DNA from: Odontesthes bonariensis
Lineage: Eukaryota; Chordata; Actinopteri; Atheriniformes; Atherinopsidae
DNA: 64,000 nt
Assembly (NCBI RefSeq): GCF_027942865.1
Contig: NC_134519.1
Span: 36,978,941 to 37,042,940 of the forward strand
Direction of reading: 5' to 3'
Part shown: one piece after another, positions 47,492 to 58,268 of the stretch
Layout of the letters: each line of letters starts with the position of its first letter
How positions within the stretch are numbered: position 1 is the first letter of the stretch
Notes under the pieces: model-generated
Seen by the model: only the letters and a program-made list of their open reading frames with translations
Database searches by the model: none
Told to the model about the DNA's origin: nothing
Program-made: the position numbers and the translations under genes

Positions 47492-48083
47492 GGCTGTGTT
47501 CGAAACCGCCTACTACATACTACATACTTGCAAACGGCATACTCATGGATCAGACAGTATGCAGAGCGTTTACCCACAATGCACTTCGCCTGAAGCTGAT
47601 TTCGCTTAAGCTCTAAACTCTGTAAACTTTAGCAACATTTGAAACATTTTCAGGCGAGAAAGTAGTCTTTTAGATCCCCAACGTGTTGAAAACCTGACAA
47701 AATACCGGCTGTTTACAATTTTCTTCCCACGAAGTCGGCGCTACTAAAGCTAGCCGCAGTGAGCAACGCACTTCCGGTTATTTTCACAAAATAAAATACC
47801 TGTTGCCTTTTATCATAGGGAAAGCCATTACCATACAATTGGTGCTTTTGTTTTGAAAACAGGAAGTGAACCTACCCTCGTTGTAGCTAGCTTGAAACTG
47901 CCCTTTTGACAGGAAATGACGATTGGCGACATCACGTTACGTTGCATCTTGGGTAGTTTGAGTATGACAAGTAACCTCATGATGCATACCCAACATTTCG
48001 GCGAACCTAGTATGCATCCGAGAATTTAAAAAAGTTAAAGTTAGTATGACTAGTAGGAGAAGTAGGCGGTTTCGAACACAGCC
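47492..48083. mobile_element. MITE with GGCTGTGTTCGAAACCGCCT termini
   Basis: 592 bp. The left end GGCTGTGTTCGAAACCGCCT and the right end AGGCGGTTTCGAACACAGCC are perfect inverted repeats. TTT at 47489-47491 and 48084-48086 is a possible 3-bp duplication. Short exchange motifs (CATACTACATAC; AGTATGAC) occur inside. No transposase; superfamily uncertain, perhaps Harbinger-like. Confidence 0.85.
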
Positions 48084-48696
48084 TTTGTCTCAAAGAATGT
48101 CCGACCGGCTGAAACAGACTCCTGAAAGAAAGTTCCACCTGGTAGAATTCTGCGCTCTCGCAACTCATGTCTTATATAAAAAACAAAACCAAAAAAAAAT
48201 TGCGGTTATCATATCACCACTTTCACTCTCGGAAAATCTATATCAATCAGTCAGTGCAACTAAAGAAACGCAACTATACAAGTAGTTAACATGAAATTAA
48301 ATAAAAAGAACATGGAATTCATTAAAACTAATTGATACCTTATCACATCTCCGTCCCACATTTCACAAACACCCGACCTATACCCACCCAGGACCAGACT
48401 CAGAAAAATGGGGGACAGGTCCTTTCAGGCTGCAGCTCCACATTTACAGCAGCCGATAATGTAAAACAATCTGCTGGCTGATGTATTTGCATTAAGTTCA
48501 TCATCTCCCTCAGGCTCCCCCATGTTATCAGTGCACTACACTGTACCCATGTACGCATCCAGGCCCCTGCTGGACCCGTGGAGGCCGACGAGTAAACCGA
48601 ACATTTTTCCATATCCTAAATGTACAGGTACACTTGGGGATAATTGTCCATAGATTCTGAACAGGATTTCTCATTTCGAAAAACACCACATCAACC

Positions 48697-48816
48697 CAAC
48701 TTTGTCATGTGGTGTGAGCAGAACCATCTGCAGCTCAACGTGGCAAAGACCAAGGAACTGGTGGTGGACCTGAGGAGGACCAGGGCTCCAGTGACCCCTG
48801 TCTCTATGTGTGTAGG
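48697..48816 (+). pseudogene. LINE reverse-transcriptase fragment
   Basis: Translates to WCEQNHLQLNVAKTKELVVD followed by LRRTRAPVTPVS, the region just after the YADD block in the LINE family present at 57260-60312, where the same LLNITKTKELVVDFRR is read. It is only about 40 codons long and out of any gene context. Confidence 0.75.
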
Positions 48817-48826
48817 TAAGGAAATC

Positions 48827-49085
48827 CCAAAATGACAGGGGAGACTGGAAACTAAATAGGGAACTGGGAGTGATTAGTGACTGGGTGCAGCTGCTGGGGA
48901 ATAAACAGGTGATGTGCGTGAAACTAATGAGCAAGCATGGGAAGTGAGGGGAAAAACAATGGCAAGACTAAAAACAACTGAAAACCAACTGAAAACCAAC
49001 TGAAAACCAAGACATGAACTGAAAACCAAAACATAACCTAAAACATGATAAAAGATAAAACTAAAAACATGGGGGAAGTCCCGTG
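48827..49085 (-). repeat. interspersed repeat, copy 2 (TGTCACG-type)
   Basis: Shares GGGAGACTGGAAACTAAAT, GGGAGTGATTAGTGACTGGG and the AAACATGGGGGAAGTCCCGT end with 36236-36682. Here it carries three tandem copies of CAACTGAAAAC. It lies directly downstream of the L2 LINE at 49129. Confidence 0.55.
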
Positions 49086-49128
49086 GGCGGGGGTGGGGGT
49101 GGGGTAGATGGCGGAGAGGAACATTTTA

Positions 49129-50211
49129 TCAGGTGTTGTAGGTGATTTTGAACAGGTGGGTTTTGAGCTGGCTTTTGAATGAGGGGAGTGTCTCGGAGTT
49201 CCGGATGGCGGGGGGCAGGGAGTTCCAAAGGGTAGGGGCAGCGATGGAGAACGCTCTGTCCCCAAGGGTGCGGTACTTGGTCTTGGTGATGGGAGTGAGG
49301 AGGTTTGCATCAGAGGAGCGGCGACGTCGAGTGGGGGAGTAGGGGTGGAGGAGGTTTGTAAGGTATGGAGGTGCAAGGTTGTTGAGGGCTTTGTAGGTGA
49401 TGAGAAGGATCTTGAAGTTGATTCGCTGTTTTATTGGAAGCCAGTGAAGTTGTTGAAGGATGGGAGTGATGTGTTCTCTGGAGGGGGAGTGAGTGAGCAG
49501 TCGGGCGGCTGAGTTTTGAACATATTGCAGTTTTTGAAGAGCAGAGGAGGGGAGGCCATACAGGATGCTATTGCAGTAGTCGAGTCTGGAGGTGATGAAG
49601 GCATGGACGAGTGTTTCGGCAGCTGGGGGGGAGAGAGTAGGGTGAAGGCGTGCAATGTTGCGGAGGTGGAAGAAGGCTATTTTGGTAACCTGGTTTATGT
49701 GGGATTTGAAGGAGAGTGTGGGGTCCATGATGATGCCGACATTTCTGACCAGGGGGGAGGGAGTGACAGAGTGACCATCAATGCAGAGTGAGAAATGCTG
49801 GGAGGTGGGGAGGGTGGATTTTGGGCCAAAAATGATAATTTCAGTTTTATTGCTGTTGAGTTTGAGGAAATTGTGATTCATCCAGGCTTTGATGTCAGTT
49901 AGGCAATTGGTGAGGGTGGAGAGAATGGCAGGAGTAATGGCAGTGGTAGTGATGTATAGCTGGGTATCGTCGGCATAACAGTGGAAGTGAAGACCATGGT
50001 GGCGGATGATGTGACCTAGTGGGAGCATGTAGAGGATGAAGAGGATTGGTCCGAGCACTGAGCCTTGGGGAACTCCGTGTGAGACAGGGGCGGTGAGGGA
50101 TTTGTGGTTGTTGATGGAGATGTAGTGGAGTCTTTCAGATAGGTAGGAGGTGAACCAGGAGAGAGCGGAGTTGATGATGCCAATGGCTTGCAGACGGTTG
50201 TCTAATATGTT
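49129..50211 (-). pseudogene. L2-clade LINE reverse transcriptase, 5' truncated
   Basis: Minus-strand open frame of about 360 codons carrying the second half of a non-LTR reverse transcriptase. From the N side: [50 protein letters not shown] with the catalytic YADD, an [11 protein letters not shown] motif, the thumb ([18 protein letters not shown]), [19 protein letters not shown] and the C-terminal [20 protein letters not shown]. Ends [10 protein letters not shown] at 49129. The endonuclease domain and the first half of the palm, with its first catalytic Asp, are missing. The motif order and C-terminus fit the L2 clade (fugu Maui-like). The frame is intact, but the enzyme is incomplete and cannot copy RNA. 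Confidence 0.88.
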
Positions 50212-50349
50212 AAACAAACCTTTAACAAACTTGAACAGGTCCCTGTAAAACGCAGTCCTTACATATTCTTTCTTCTTTCTCTTTTTCCTAAGATATTCAG
50301 CCCTTCTGAGTATTGCTAGCCTGCTTCTCAATTCTTCCTGCAAAAGCAT
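50212..50349 (-). pseudogene. fragment of a second LINE, fused in frame
   Basis: The first 46 codons of the same open frame ([20 protein letters not shown], then [13 protein letters not shown]) do not belong to L2. They resemble the basic segment between endonuclease and reverse transcriptase in another fish LINE group. The frame passes from this piece into the L2 sequence without a stop, forming a chimera by chance of insertion or recombination. Confidence 0.55.
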
Positions 50350-50397
50350 TTTACTTATTTATCTTGTCTTTTATTTACTATATATTTTACCTACTCT

Positions 50398-50475
50398 TCT
50401 GTACAGCACTATGGTCCACTGTGGTTATTTTAAAGTGCTTTATATATAAAGCTGGATTGGATTGGAATGGATGTT
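50398..50475 (+). mobile_element. LINE 3' end with (ATTGG)n tail
   Basis: TGTACAGCACTATGGTCCAC and the following AAAGTGCTTTATATATAAAG, then GGATTGGATTGGA, match the common 3' end of fish LINEs (AAGTGCTTTATAAATAAA followed by short repeats). The 5' part is missing or unrecognised. Confidence 0.65.
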
Positions 50476-50479
50476 GAAG

Positions 50480-51538
50480 AAGTGTGTGTGTGTTTGTGAG
50501 TTTTAATTTCTTATTAAGTGGACTGTATATTGCAGCCATGAGTCTTGAAATTGCTCTGTTAATCTCCAGGCCCATTTCTTGGTATCTTATCACAGTAATG
50601 GTACGTCTCTGGATAATGATCCTCAGTCCATCTGCATCTTTCACATCCTCTCTGGCCACTAGAAGCACCTTTCATGTCCGCCCCAATGCACCCAGTGGCC
50701 ACAGCCACCTCGTTCGCTTCAATACTGGGCTAAATCTTCAAACTTGGTCAGTTTTCTATTTCTTTCCTGAAGCTTTGTTCTACATCTGTGGAATGAATGA
50801 ACTGAATTAACTTCATGGTCACAAGCATTCAGGACAATAGTGTTTTTTTGCAGTTGTTTTGCATCAAACTGCTGTTTTTAGTCTCCTTGGAAACATATGA
50901 AGCAGAAGTTGCATTAAATGGCATGATCCACAGACTGTTTTTTTCTTGTTGAACTCTTCTTGAGACTGGTGGACCATCAAGCCAGTTGGTATCAGTCTCC
51001 AATGGGCAGAGGATGGTAATGGTAACTAATTTTGCGGTCTGACTTATTACAGGAGCTGAGTCGAGATCTGAACTGGTAACCTGTTGAGGACTGTTGGGAC
51101 AGGATGTTGAGTACATAGAAGGAGATAGAAAAATAGAGTAATGAATAGTCACAAATGAATTGTGTCTTTGGCTGAGTGTTCTTACTAACAGAGAGCATGT
51201 GCCTTTCTAATGAGCAATAGGCAATACACACATGTTGAAAAATGTGATATAAAAACATTGATCACAACACATGAATGATCTATTTTGCTGTGAAGACGGA
51301 ACTTTACTCTTTAATCCACCACAAATTAGTTTCAACTGCGTGTGTCAACTGAGTGCCTAAACCTGGGTAATTTTATTCATTACTATGAAGATCATTGCTA
51401 AAATGTGATGATTTCAGTTCTATTAGTTTAACACACATTGACTTATCAGTTGATAATTTTTTTATTTCCAAAACTGGGGGGCATGACAACTGTGTAGCAA
51501 GATTTTCATTTTTAGGATTATTATTAGAACCCATTTTG
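50480..51538. other. no gene recognised
   Basis: A frame on the minus strand at 50387-50668 (REDVKDADGLRIIIQRRTIT) is open but resembles nothing I know. The rest is AT-rich without pattern. Confidence 0.45.
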
Positions 51539-51542
51539 TTAA

Positions 51543-53218
51543 AGGTCCTATGGCATGAAATTATCACTTTTTAAGGTTGTCTAACATTAATATGAGTTCC
51601 TCTAGCCTGCCTGCGGTCCCCCAGTGGCTAAAAATGACGATAGACCTAAACCATGCACTGGAAATTATTCTCCGCCTTTGGAAATGTGACCATGCAGAGG
51701 GCCTGATCGGGAAAGCCGCCGCTTAAGACGTGGAGGTTGTTTCCACCCAGAGCCAATAAACTGCCTTTCCCCGCCCACAGCTCTTTGGCCAGCTCATTGC
51801 TCTGTACATGGATGTAAAAAATCTGTTTAGAGCTCCTGCATCAGAACCTCTAAAGAGCCAGTGGACAGATTTTGTTTTTTTCTGGGAAAGTGATGACAGA
51901 ACCGAAGAGATTTGTGTATGTGTGCGCCAAATATTTCACAGACGAATGTTTCCAGAACTTGGGCCAATACCGAGCCCAAGGGAGAGCCTAGACACCCTGC
52001 AGAGGAATCTCATTTGGCCGATTGTATTCGCGATCTCATTCTCTCGGTCACTACCCACAGCTCGTGACCATAGGTGAGGGTAGGAACATAGATTGACCGG
52101 TAAATCGAGAGCTTCGCCTTCTGGCTCAGCTCCTTCTTCACCACGACGGGCCGGTGCAGAGCCCGCATCACTGCAGACGCCGCACCGATCCGTCTGTCAA
52201 TCTCCTGCTCCATTCGCCCCCTTACTTGGGGAAGGATCTCATTCCCGAGAGTAAGTAATTTAACGCTCTATAATTGTGTTGCTTTCCTGTATGTACAGTA
52301 TAGTTACATAGCTTGATACCACAGGAAAGGGTTTGTATCGTTAGCAACTAACGGTTAGCTATGCAGCTAATAGCATCTGCAAGCTCTTATCTCTGCCAAA
52401 TGGGCTGTTGGAGGTGTTTGCATGCCCATGAGATGGTTAGCTCACTCATTTTAGACCAAAACCCCCTACTTCAAGCTTCTTGAAGAAGAATGAATCCGCA
52501 AATTCAGTGCATTTCATCAGGATAATGATTCATTCATGGTTCCAGAGTCAAAACGGTCAGTCTGTCTGTGTCGTTAGCTCTGCAGCTAATAGCTCGGTCA
52601 CTGTCGCTAATGTAACGGTAAATAGCATGAGGTATGCGAGTGGACACCTCATTTACTGTAACGCCAGTGTTGTATACTTATTTGTTTTTTTGATAGCCGT
52701 CCTGCTGTTGGTGTTATGGCGCGCACGATATCTGCCTTTCCCCTGATTGAAATGACTCGCGCTACGTGCATCTTTGCAAACCAGAGCAATCAGATGAGAA
52801 TGTCTAAATCCTCACTCCTGCTTTCCCCTTCACGCACGCCTTTTTTGCTGTGTCTTGTGTAGCACTTGCTTGATGTTTGACTGTGTTAGGAGAGTTGTTC
52901 AGTAACTAGTTCGTCATATTGTCAAAGTAAGCTCATTTCAACAGGTTTCGCTAGTTTTACGGCATAGGGCTGCCGTGCCATCTACGTGCCAGAGCGATTC
53001 ACAAAACATTTGCGCAAGGTACCACGGGCGTAAGTAAGGCCACACCCCCACTAAACGGCTCATTCTGGGGATCCTAAGGAAAGCTCATTTTTGGGACTGG
53101 CTGTAATTCTGCACCAAGGCAGAATTTTGGGGAAAAAAACTCAGATACAGTATTAGGGGACCACCAAAGCCTATAAAAATATATAAAAGCCTCCATTTAT
53201 TTTCATGCCATAGAACCT
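51543..53218. mobile_element. TTAA-flanked element, Kolobok-like, with THAP-like remnant
   Basis: 1,676 bp with ends AGGTCCTATGGCATGAAA (left) and TTTCATGCCATAGAACCT (right), flanked by TTAA at 51539-51542 and 53219-53222. Inside, at about 51922-51970, one frame reads CAKYFTDECFQNLGQY, which resembles part of a THAP zinc finger. Kolobok transposons use TTAA targets and some encode THAP domains, so Kolobok is the best assignment; piggyBac is the alternative. No transposase core remains. An RTE-like LINE fragment sits within it. The wording of both ends matches a repeat very common in fish. Confidence 0.8.
51978..52240 (-). pseudogene. RTE/Rex3-like LINE C-terminal fragment
   Basis: The minus strand reads QEIDRRIGAASAVMRALHRP then KKELSQKAKLSIYRSIYVPT and LTYGHELWVVTERMRSRIQ, which is the region after the reverse transcriptase in a fish RTE-clade (Rex3-like) LINE. 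It breaks the THAP-like reading of the Kolobok-like element, so it inserted into it. Both ends of the LINE are missing. Confidence 0.75.
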
Positions 53219-53222
53219 TTAA

Positions 53223-53439
53223 GTTTGATTGTGCCATTGGGCCACAGAGATTAAAATTAGACAAACAACTGTGCACGCCATTATATTAAATTCACCATCA
53301 CAAAATGGAAAGAATATGGCAGTACAACAAACCTGCCTCGAGAGGGTCGTTCAACAAAGACTGGGCAGAGACTTTGGTCTCTCCCAAGGTACCCGTCAGA
53401 AATGCTCTATGAGACCACAATCATCTGGAACAAATCCAA
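53223..53439. other. no gene recognised
   Basis: Short stretch between the TTAA element and the L1 remnant. Nothing assigned. Confidence 0.4.
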
Positions 53440-54590
53440 AGCCATGCCAATGACACCAGTGTGCCATGCTTACATGGTAGAGAAGTTTAAATTTAGGTGG
53501 GTTCCTAAAGGCATGAAGTATTTAGAAATCCAACTTAGCCAAGATCTGGAGGATCTGATTAACCTGAATTTTAAACCAGCCTCACAAAAAAATCAAACTA
53601 ACTTAGAAAAGTGGGAAGATTAATATTATTGAAATGATAGTGGCGCCTCAATTTAATTATCTATCAACACCCACTATCTTTTAAAGATATGACGACTTAT
53701 TGAAACAATCTTATGGCAAGGGAAAAAAGCAAGAATTAAACTGAGTAACCTATGTACCTGAAGGGAAAAAGGAGGATTTGGTTTACTAGACCCAAGGCTC
53801 TATAGATTGTCTTTTGAAATGACTAAACTAGCTAAATATTGGAAACAAGATAAAAGACCAGATTTGATGGATATCGAGGGCGAGTTAAGTTTACCATTTA
53901 GCCCAATGGAGAAATTGTCTCAAAGGAATAACACAACAAACCCAGTCCTCATTCACTCTCAGGATGTATGGGCCAATGTACATCAAATGTAAAAACTTTT
54001 TACAAAACTTTCAACTTGTGCCGAATCCACAAGTATTAAACTGCTATGGCAGAAAGACTTGAGACTAAACATAGGACAAGAAAAGGCTGGGGAATTTGGC
54101 AGATTGTGGAAAATATGTTAGAGAGGGACGTATACACAATAAATAATCATACATAGATACTATCATACCCCTGTGAGATTACACAGAATTAAATTGATGA
54201 AATACAATATTTGTTGGAAATGTGAATTAGAAGTGGGAACCCTTTTGCTATGCAAAAATGTGTTAATCCGTTCTGGGTTAGTTGTAGATTTCTTGAGTAA
54301 CTGGTCAGACACAATAGTTCCTGCTGTATGTTTGTTAGGGGACAGATCCCAAATACTGAATGTATGCAAAAGAACACTATGTGTTGTTATGGTTGGTCTA
54401 GTTACAGCTTCCAGGATTATTCTAAAACACTGGAAATCAGCTCTGCCCCCAAACTTGAAAGAATGGACAGATGCCATGGTAGAGATTGTGTCTTCTGAAA
54501 CTATCTTGCACAGACTCAAGGACTGCTGGAGAGACAAGGAGGATGGAAAGAGCTCATGGGACATTCTCTGGACCAGCATTGGATAGTCTT
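53440..54590 (+). pseudogene. decayed L1-like LINE, C-terminal half of ORF2
   Basis: Pieces of the C-terminal part of an L1-type ORF2 appear in order in changing frames: KFRWVPKGMKYLEIQLSQDL at 53485, NLEKWED at 53600, WQGKKARIKLSNLCT at 53712, SFEMTKLAKYWKQDKRPDL at 53810, then HRIKLMKYNICWKCELEVGT at 54180 and TASRIILKHWKSALPP at 54410. The ICWKC and the conserved tryptophans are typical of the L1 tail. Several frameshifts and stops make it a remnant. The reverse-transcriptase catalytic core is not present. Confidence 0.75.
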
Positions 54591-54660
54591 TCATATCGCA
54601 AATCAGATTTCTTATTACAGGACATCTTACTATCATGGATTAGATTTCCACCCATCCTTA

Positions 54661-54845
54661 TCAGAATCAGAATCAGAATTACTTTATTAATCCCTTGCGG
54701 GAAATTCATTTTCTACAATGCAATCGTTTACAGAAAAAAAGAACAAGTCAGGAAATACAATAGAGCAAAAATAAATATAATACAATAAGACAAAATAAGA
54801 TCAAGTAAAGATAAAGCAAAATTACAACCCCATACAGTAAAATAA
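54661..54845 (-). mobile_element. LINE 3' end fragment with (TCAGAA)n tail
   Basis: Begins with three TCAGAA units and TTACTTTATTAATCCCTTGC, the reverse complement of the ATTAATAAAGTA type of fish LINE 3' end. Compare 32889-33005 and 60260-60312. 5' truncated. Confidence 0.65.
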
Positions 54846-55120
54846 AATTACACCCCTCCCATATTAATTATCTTAACTGTTCTGCTCCTGTGCCTTATTA
54901 TTTAATGTTGTAACAACCTCTGATACCTGTCAATAACCCTGTACCAACAGACCAAGCTTTATTTATGTTTGTTTATTCTTGCTAACAATGTTTTTAATTG
55001 AAAACTTGATAAGAATTTAAATGACAAAAAATCGTCGGTTATAATAATCATGTTGTAAGAAATTTAGGCTAGTGATAAAAACTATATTCAAAGGTGTTGA
55101 ACTCATTGAATGCAATTTGT

Positions 55121-55363
55121 TTAGCGGCAAGTGAGGTAGGAATTTTTTAAGCAGTACCACCACCTTTCTTGCCTTGTCAAATCGAAAAAAATAGAGCAAA
55201 AATTTTGTGGGAAGGCCTCAGTGAGAACCACCACCACGTCCATGCCCAGCCATGTTTCTGTTAAGAATAAACAGTCAATCTTAGTCTGTAAAATCAGATC
55301 GTAAATAAATAAACTTTTGTTTGAAAAAGAGCGGACATTAAAAAGTGCCATATTGATTGTCAT
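55121..55363 (-). pseudogene. LINE endonuclease N-terminal fragment
   Basis: The minus strand encodes INMALFNVRSFSNKSLFIYD and KIDCLFLTETWLG, the start of an APE-type endonuclease domain of a non-LTR retrotransposon: FNVRS corresponds to the first Asn motif and LTETW to the metal-binding Glu motif. It degenerates after about 50 codons. Confidence 0.75.
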
Positions 55364-55930
55364 TGGAGTGCTGTTTTGTACCAGGTCCAGGGGATGTAGG
55401 CAGTGTGGGAGTGATCTCCTGTGAGCAGCCTGAGCAACTGTATTTATTTATTTATGCGCTGTATTACCCCTAAAGACTCATAATGGAGGCTTTAGCATGT
55501 AGTTTAATCTTCTGTATTAAACCCGTGCTAAATCATATTGCCTCTGTATCATGAAATGAAAATTGTAAATAACAAAGTACAAGTAATCAGAAGAATAGAA
55601 AGCTATGCCAAAGACTATTCAATAGTTGCATGCAGTACTCCAATGCCATAACAACAATGGGCCTCATGCAAAAACATTTTCATATTTTTATCTAAATTTC
55701 TCTCACTTTTTTCGTAAGAAGGTCTCGTACGAACACGCCACGTCAGATTCAACAAATGCTCTTAACTTCGGAAAAAGTGTGAAAACGACCTGCGTAAATG
55801 ATTAATCCCACCCTTACATACTTAAGAGCATGTGCCCAAGCTAGTAAATTTACATACTCCACACCCAAAATGATACCATATAAGACTGTGCTTCCTCTGT
55901 CCTGTGCCAGAATGTGTTGAGTGTTGAGCC

Positions 55931-56160
55931 ATGAGAATGGCATCAAGGTGCAGAAAGAACAACTTTAGAGGCTCTGAGACTGAAGTTCTGCTTTCAGAGA
56001 TCCAGAAAGGAAAATCTGTCATTTTTAGCAGTGTCAGCAGTGGAATAACGGGACCTGCTAAAGCCAAGAAGTTATTACGAGTGCTGTTAATTCCGTGTCA
56101 CCTGTAGTTCGTAATGTCGCCGAAATAAAGAAGAAATGGTTTGATATGAAAATGGCTTAA
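55931..56160 (+). pseudogene. Harbinger Myb/SANT-like protein, broken
   Basis: ATG 55931 opens a frame of 58 codons: RCRKNNFRGSETEVLLSEIQ, then KGKSVIFSSVSSGITG. The remainder of the domain is in another frame: AVNSVSPVVRNVAEIKKKWF, ending DMKMA and a stop near 56158. A one-base frameshift and a small loss around 56070-56080 break it. In Harbinger elements this protein binds the nuclease and DNA and carries the nuclease to the nucleus and ends. The early stop leaves no working protein. Confidence 0.75.
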
Positions 56161-56201
56161 AAAAAAACGTCTCGCCATGGCCAAGCGCTCGATGACTGCA
56201 A

Positions 56202-57023
56202 CTAAAGCCGTGCAATCAGTTGTTGCCTCATCATGATGGCACTTTGATGGGGCGGTCCATGAGGGGGGTCTTCTGATATGTTGTCTGCCTGGGCTGGTTC
56301 AGGTAGTGGGAGACCCTCGTTCATGGCAATATTGTGCAAAATGCAGCATGCCATAATAATCTGGCATGCCTTCTCTGGGCTATAGAGCAGTTTCCCGCAG
56401 CTGTATCGAGACACACCCACCTGGCCTTCTTACTGTACTACTGTACTTCCCTCTATGCCTGCTCTCTATCTCTACACTGTCACCAATGTCACCACTCAAA
56501 GAGTCTGACTAGTGCTTTCCTTCTACGTAGCTTATTGTTAGCTGTAATGTTAAATCCTCATTTGTAAGTCACTTTGGTTAAAAGCATCTGCTAAATGCAT
56601 AAACAAAGACACTAGTGCGCTCCACAACAGCACGGGTGCTTTGATGCTATATGTGTGCAGTCTATTGCTCCAATTATGTTTGGCAGTCCAGCCACGGCAT
56701 GAAAGTCCCTCTTAATTTGTACTTGTTGGACAGCGGTGTATGGGAATTTGATGTACCATGGGTGATAAACTGATGAGAGCTTTGATGACCAAGGGGAGCG
56801 CACGACTCACAGAGGACTGGGACACCCCCGATCTGTCTCCAATCTCCCTCTGAAAGGTTCCAGTGGCCAAAAATCCAAGGGTGGTGAGGACCTGGGCGTG
56901 TGGTGGAATTGGGTTTGATCGGCATGTTTCTCTCTGGAGTTGTGGCTCTAGCAAGCTGCATATTTGTAGCAGCACAGTCCTTGGCAATCTAAATCGCGAT
57001 GTCAGCCATTCATCTGTCTTCAC
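56202..57023 (-). pseudogene. Harbinger (PIF/HARBI1-like) nuclease, broken
   Basis: Reading from 57023 downward: MKTDEWLTSRFRLPRTVLLQ, a helix-turn-helix-like REIGDRSGVSQSSVSRAL, then a frameshift near 56750 and YIKFPYTAVQQVQIKRDF, GLPNIIGAIDCTHIA with the first catalytic Asp. Next comes a deletion covering the second catalytic region, then TRAVVERT (third acidic block), an inserted repeat at 56432-56608, and the C-terminal part CGKLLYSPEKACQIIMACCI with LHNIAM, ending at 56202. A HARBI1 host gene would be intact and of other length. This copy cannot be active. Confidence 0.8.
56432..56608 (+). mobile_element. SINE/LINE 3'-end fragment inside the Harbinger nuclease
   Basis: GTAAGTCACTTTGGTTAAAA then GCATCTGCTAAATGCATAAA is the usual 3' end shared by many fish SINEs and LINEs. 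The segment separates the VERT block from the C-terminal part of the nuclease, so it inserted there. Boundaries are approximate. Confidence 0.65.
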
Positions 57024-57393
57024 AAGGATAGCTACACGTCTCGGAGCACACGCTCTCTACCAAGAGCCTGACGCGCTACTGAATCCAAAAGTAGAAAGTC
57101 AGCCGCTGGTTACGCTTCCCATTGACCTTGTTATATACAGAGTCAAATTAACCTTTAATTAGTGCATAATTTAAGTCAAACAGAATAATGTCAGCATCAT
57201 TGTGTTGTATAATGTATAAATTTATTTATGATTGCTTCAAAGTAATTAAATATATTCGGTTGCTATGCGCCGGTCTTATCGGCAGCAAGTCTGTGTAGCT
57301 CTCAATTTTTCTTGTCGTTTATATGATTATATGACGTTTTTAAGTTTTAGCTTTTAGCTAAACATTTTTAGTTATTTTTATTGATCTGCTTTT

Positions 57394-58170
57394 TTGTTTT
57401 ATTTGAATTTTTTGACAATGTGCACTACCACTAGAGCAGTGTACACAACAGAAGAACTGTTGGTACTGTCAAGGATTGGACGCGGAATTAAACATCCAAT
57501 TCCGACCAAGCTTAAAAAGCTGTTCCGTGGATGCAGAGCTGGAGCAAAACTAAAGGCAAAGAGGCACAACAGGAGGTGGAGGTACAAACCTTTTCTGCCC
57601 TCGGTGATCATGGGAAACACTAACTCACTGTCTAACAAGTGTGATGAGTTAGAGGTGCTTGTGTGGAACCAACAGCTGTATAAGGAGAGCAGTTTGATCT
57701 GTCTGTCTGAATCCTGGCTGAACGACAACACACCAGACTCATGTGTGCACATACCCGGCTTCACAGCCGTACGAGCGGATCGAGACCTGAGTACGAGCGG
57801 TAAGCGGAAAGGCGGGGGTGTTATACTGTTCTTTAATCAGAGATGGGTAAACCCCCGCAATGTGACCGTTAAGGAGACGGTTTGTTGTCCAGACATCGAA
57901 CTGCTGTCAGTTGGTTTCCGTGCATTCTATGCACCCAGAGAGTTCCCATACACAGTCGTTATCGTTGTTTACATTCCACCGAGGGCGGCACCTACAACGG
58001 CGTGTGACGTCATCCATGACGCCGTTGCTAGGATACAGACCCAGCATCCTGAGGCATTCATTGCAATCACAGGAGATTTCAACCACGTCTCTCTATCCTC
58101 CTGCCTGATTGGCTTTGTACAGTATGTGGACTGTCCAACACGTGGAGAAAAGACATTAGATCTGTTCTAA
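57394..58170 (+). pseudogene. LINE APE-type endonuclease part
   Basis: Residues about 70-250 form an apurinic-endonuclease-like domain: VIMGNTNSLSNKCDELEVL (Asn motif), ICLSESWLND (metal-binding Glu), RADRDLSTSGKRKGGGVILF, FPYTVVIVVYIPPRA and AITGDFNHVS with the catalytic GDFN, ending CPTRGEKTLDLF. The frame stops directly after LDLF, where an internal deletion of perhaps 500 bp joins it to the segment before the reverse transcriptase. The domain nicks target DNA to prime reverse transcription. The usual SDH histidine motif near its end is missing. Confidence 0.8.
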
Positions 58171-58268
58171 AGAGGGCGTTCCAGAATGGGGATGGAGAAA
58201 GACGGAGGATTGTACAACACAAGCTTAAAAAGACATTACGTCGAGGTAAGGTGGAGTACAAGTAAAAG

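Noticed and set aside
50387..50668. Minus-strand frame with REDVKDADGLRIIIQRRTIT as a host exon
   Set aside because: No recognisable family, no clear splice sites, and it overlaps a LINE 3' end.
55931..57023. Host HARBI1/NAIF1-type genes
   Set aside because: The two frames lie between transposon ends with a target duplication and are broken; this is a transposon, not the domesticated genes.
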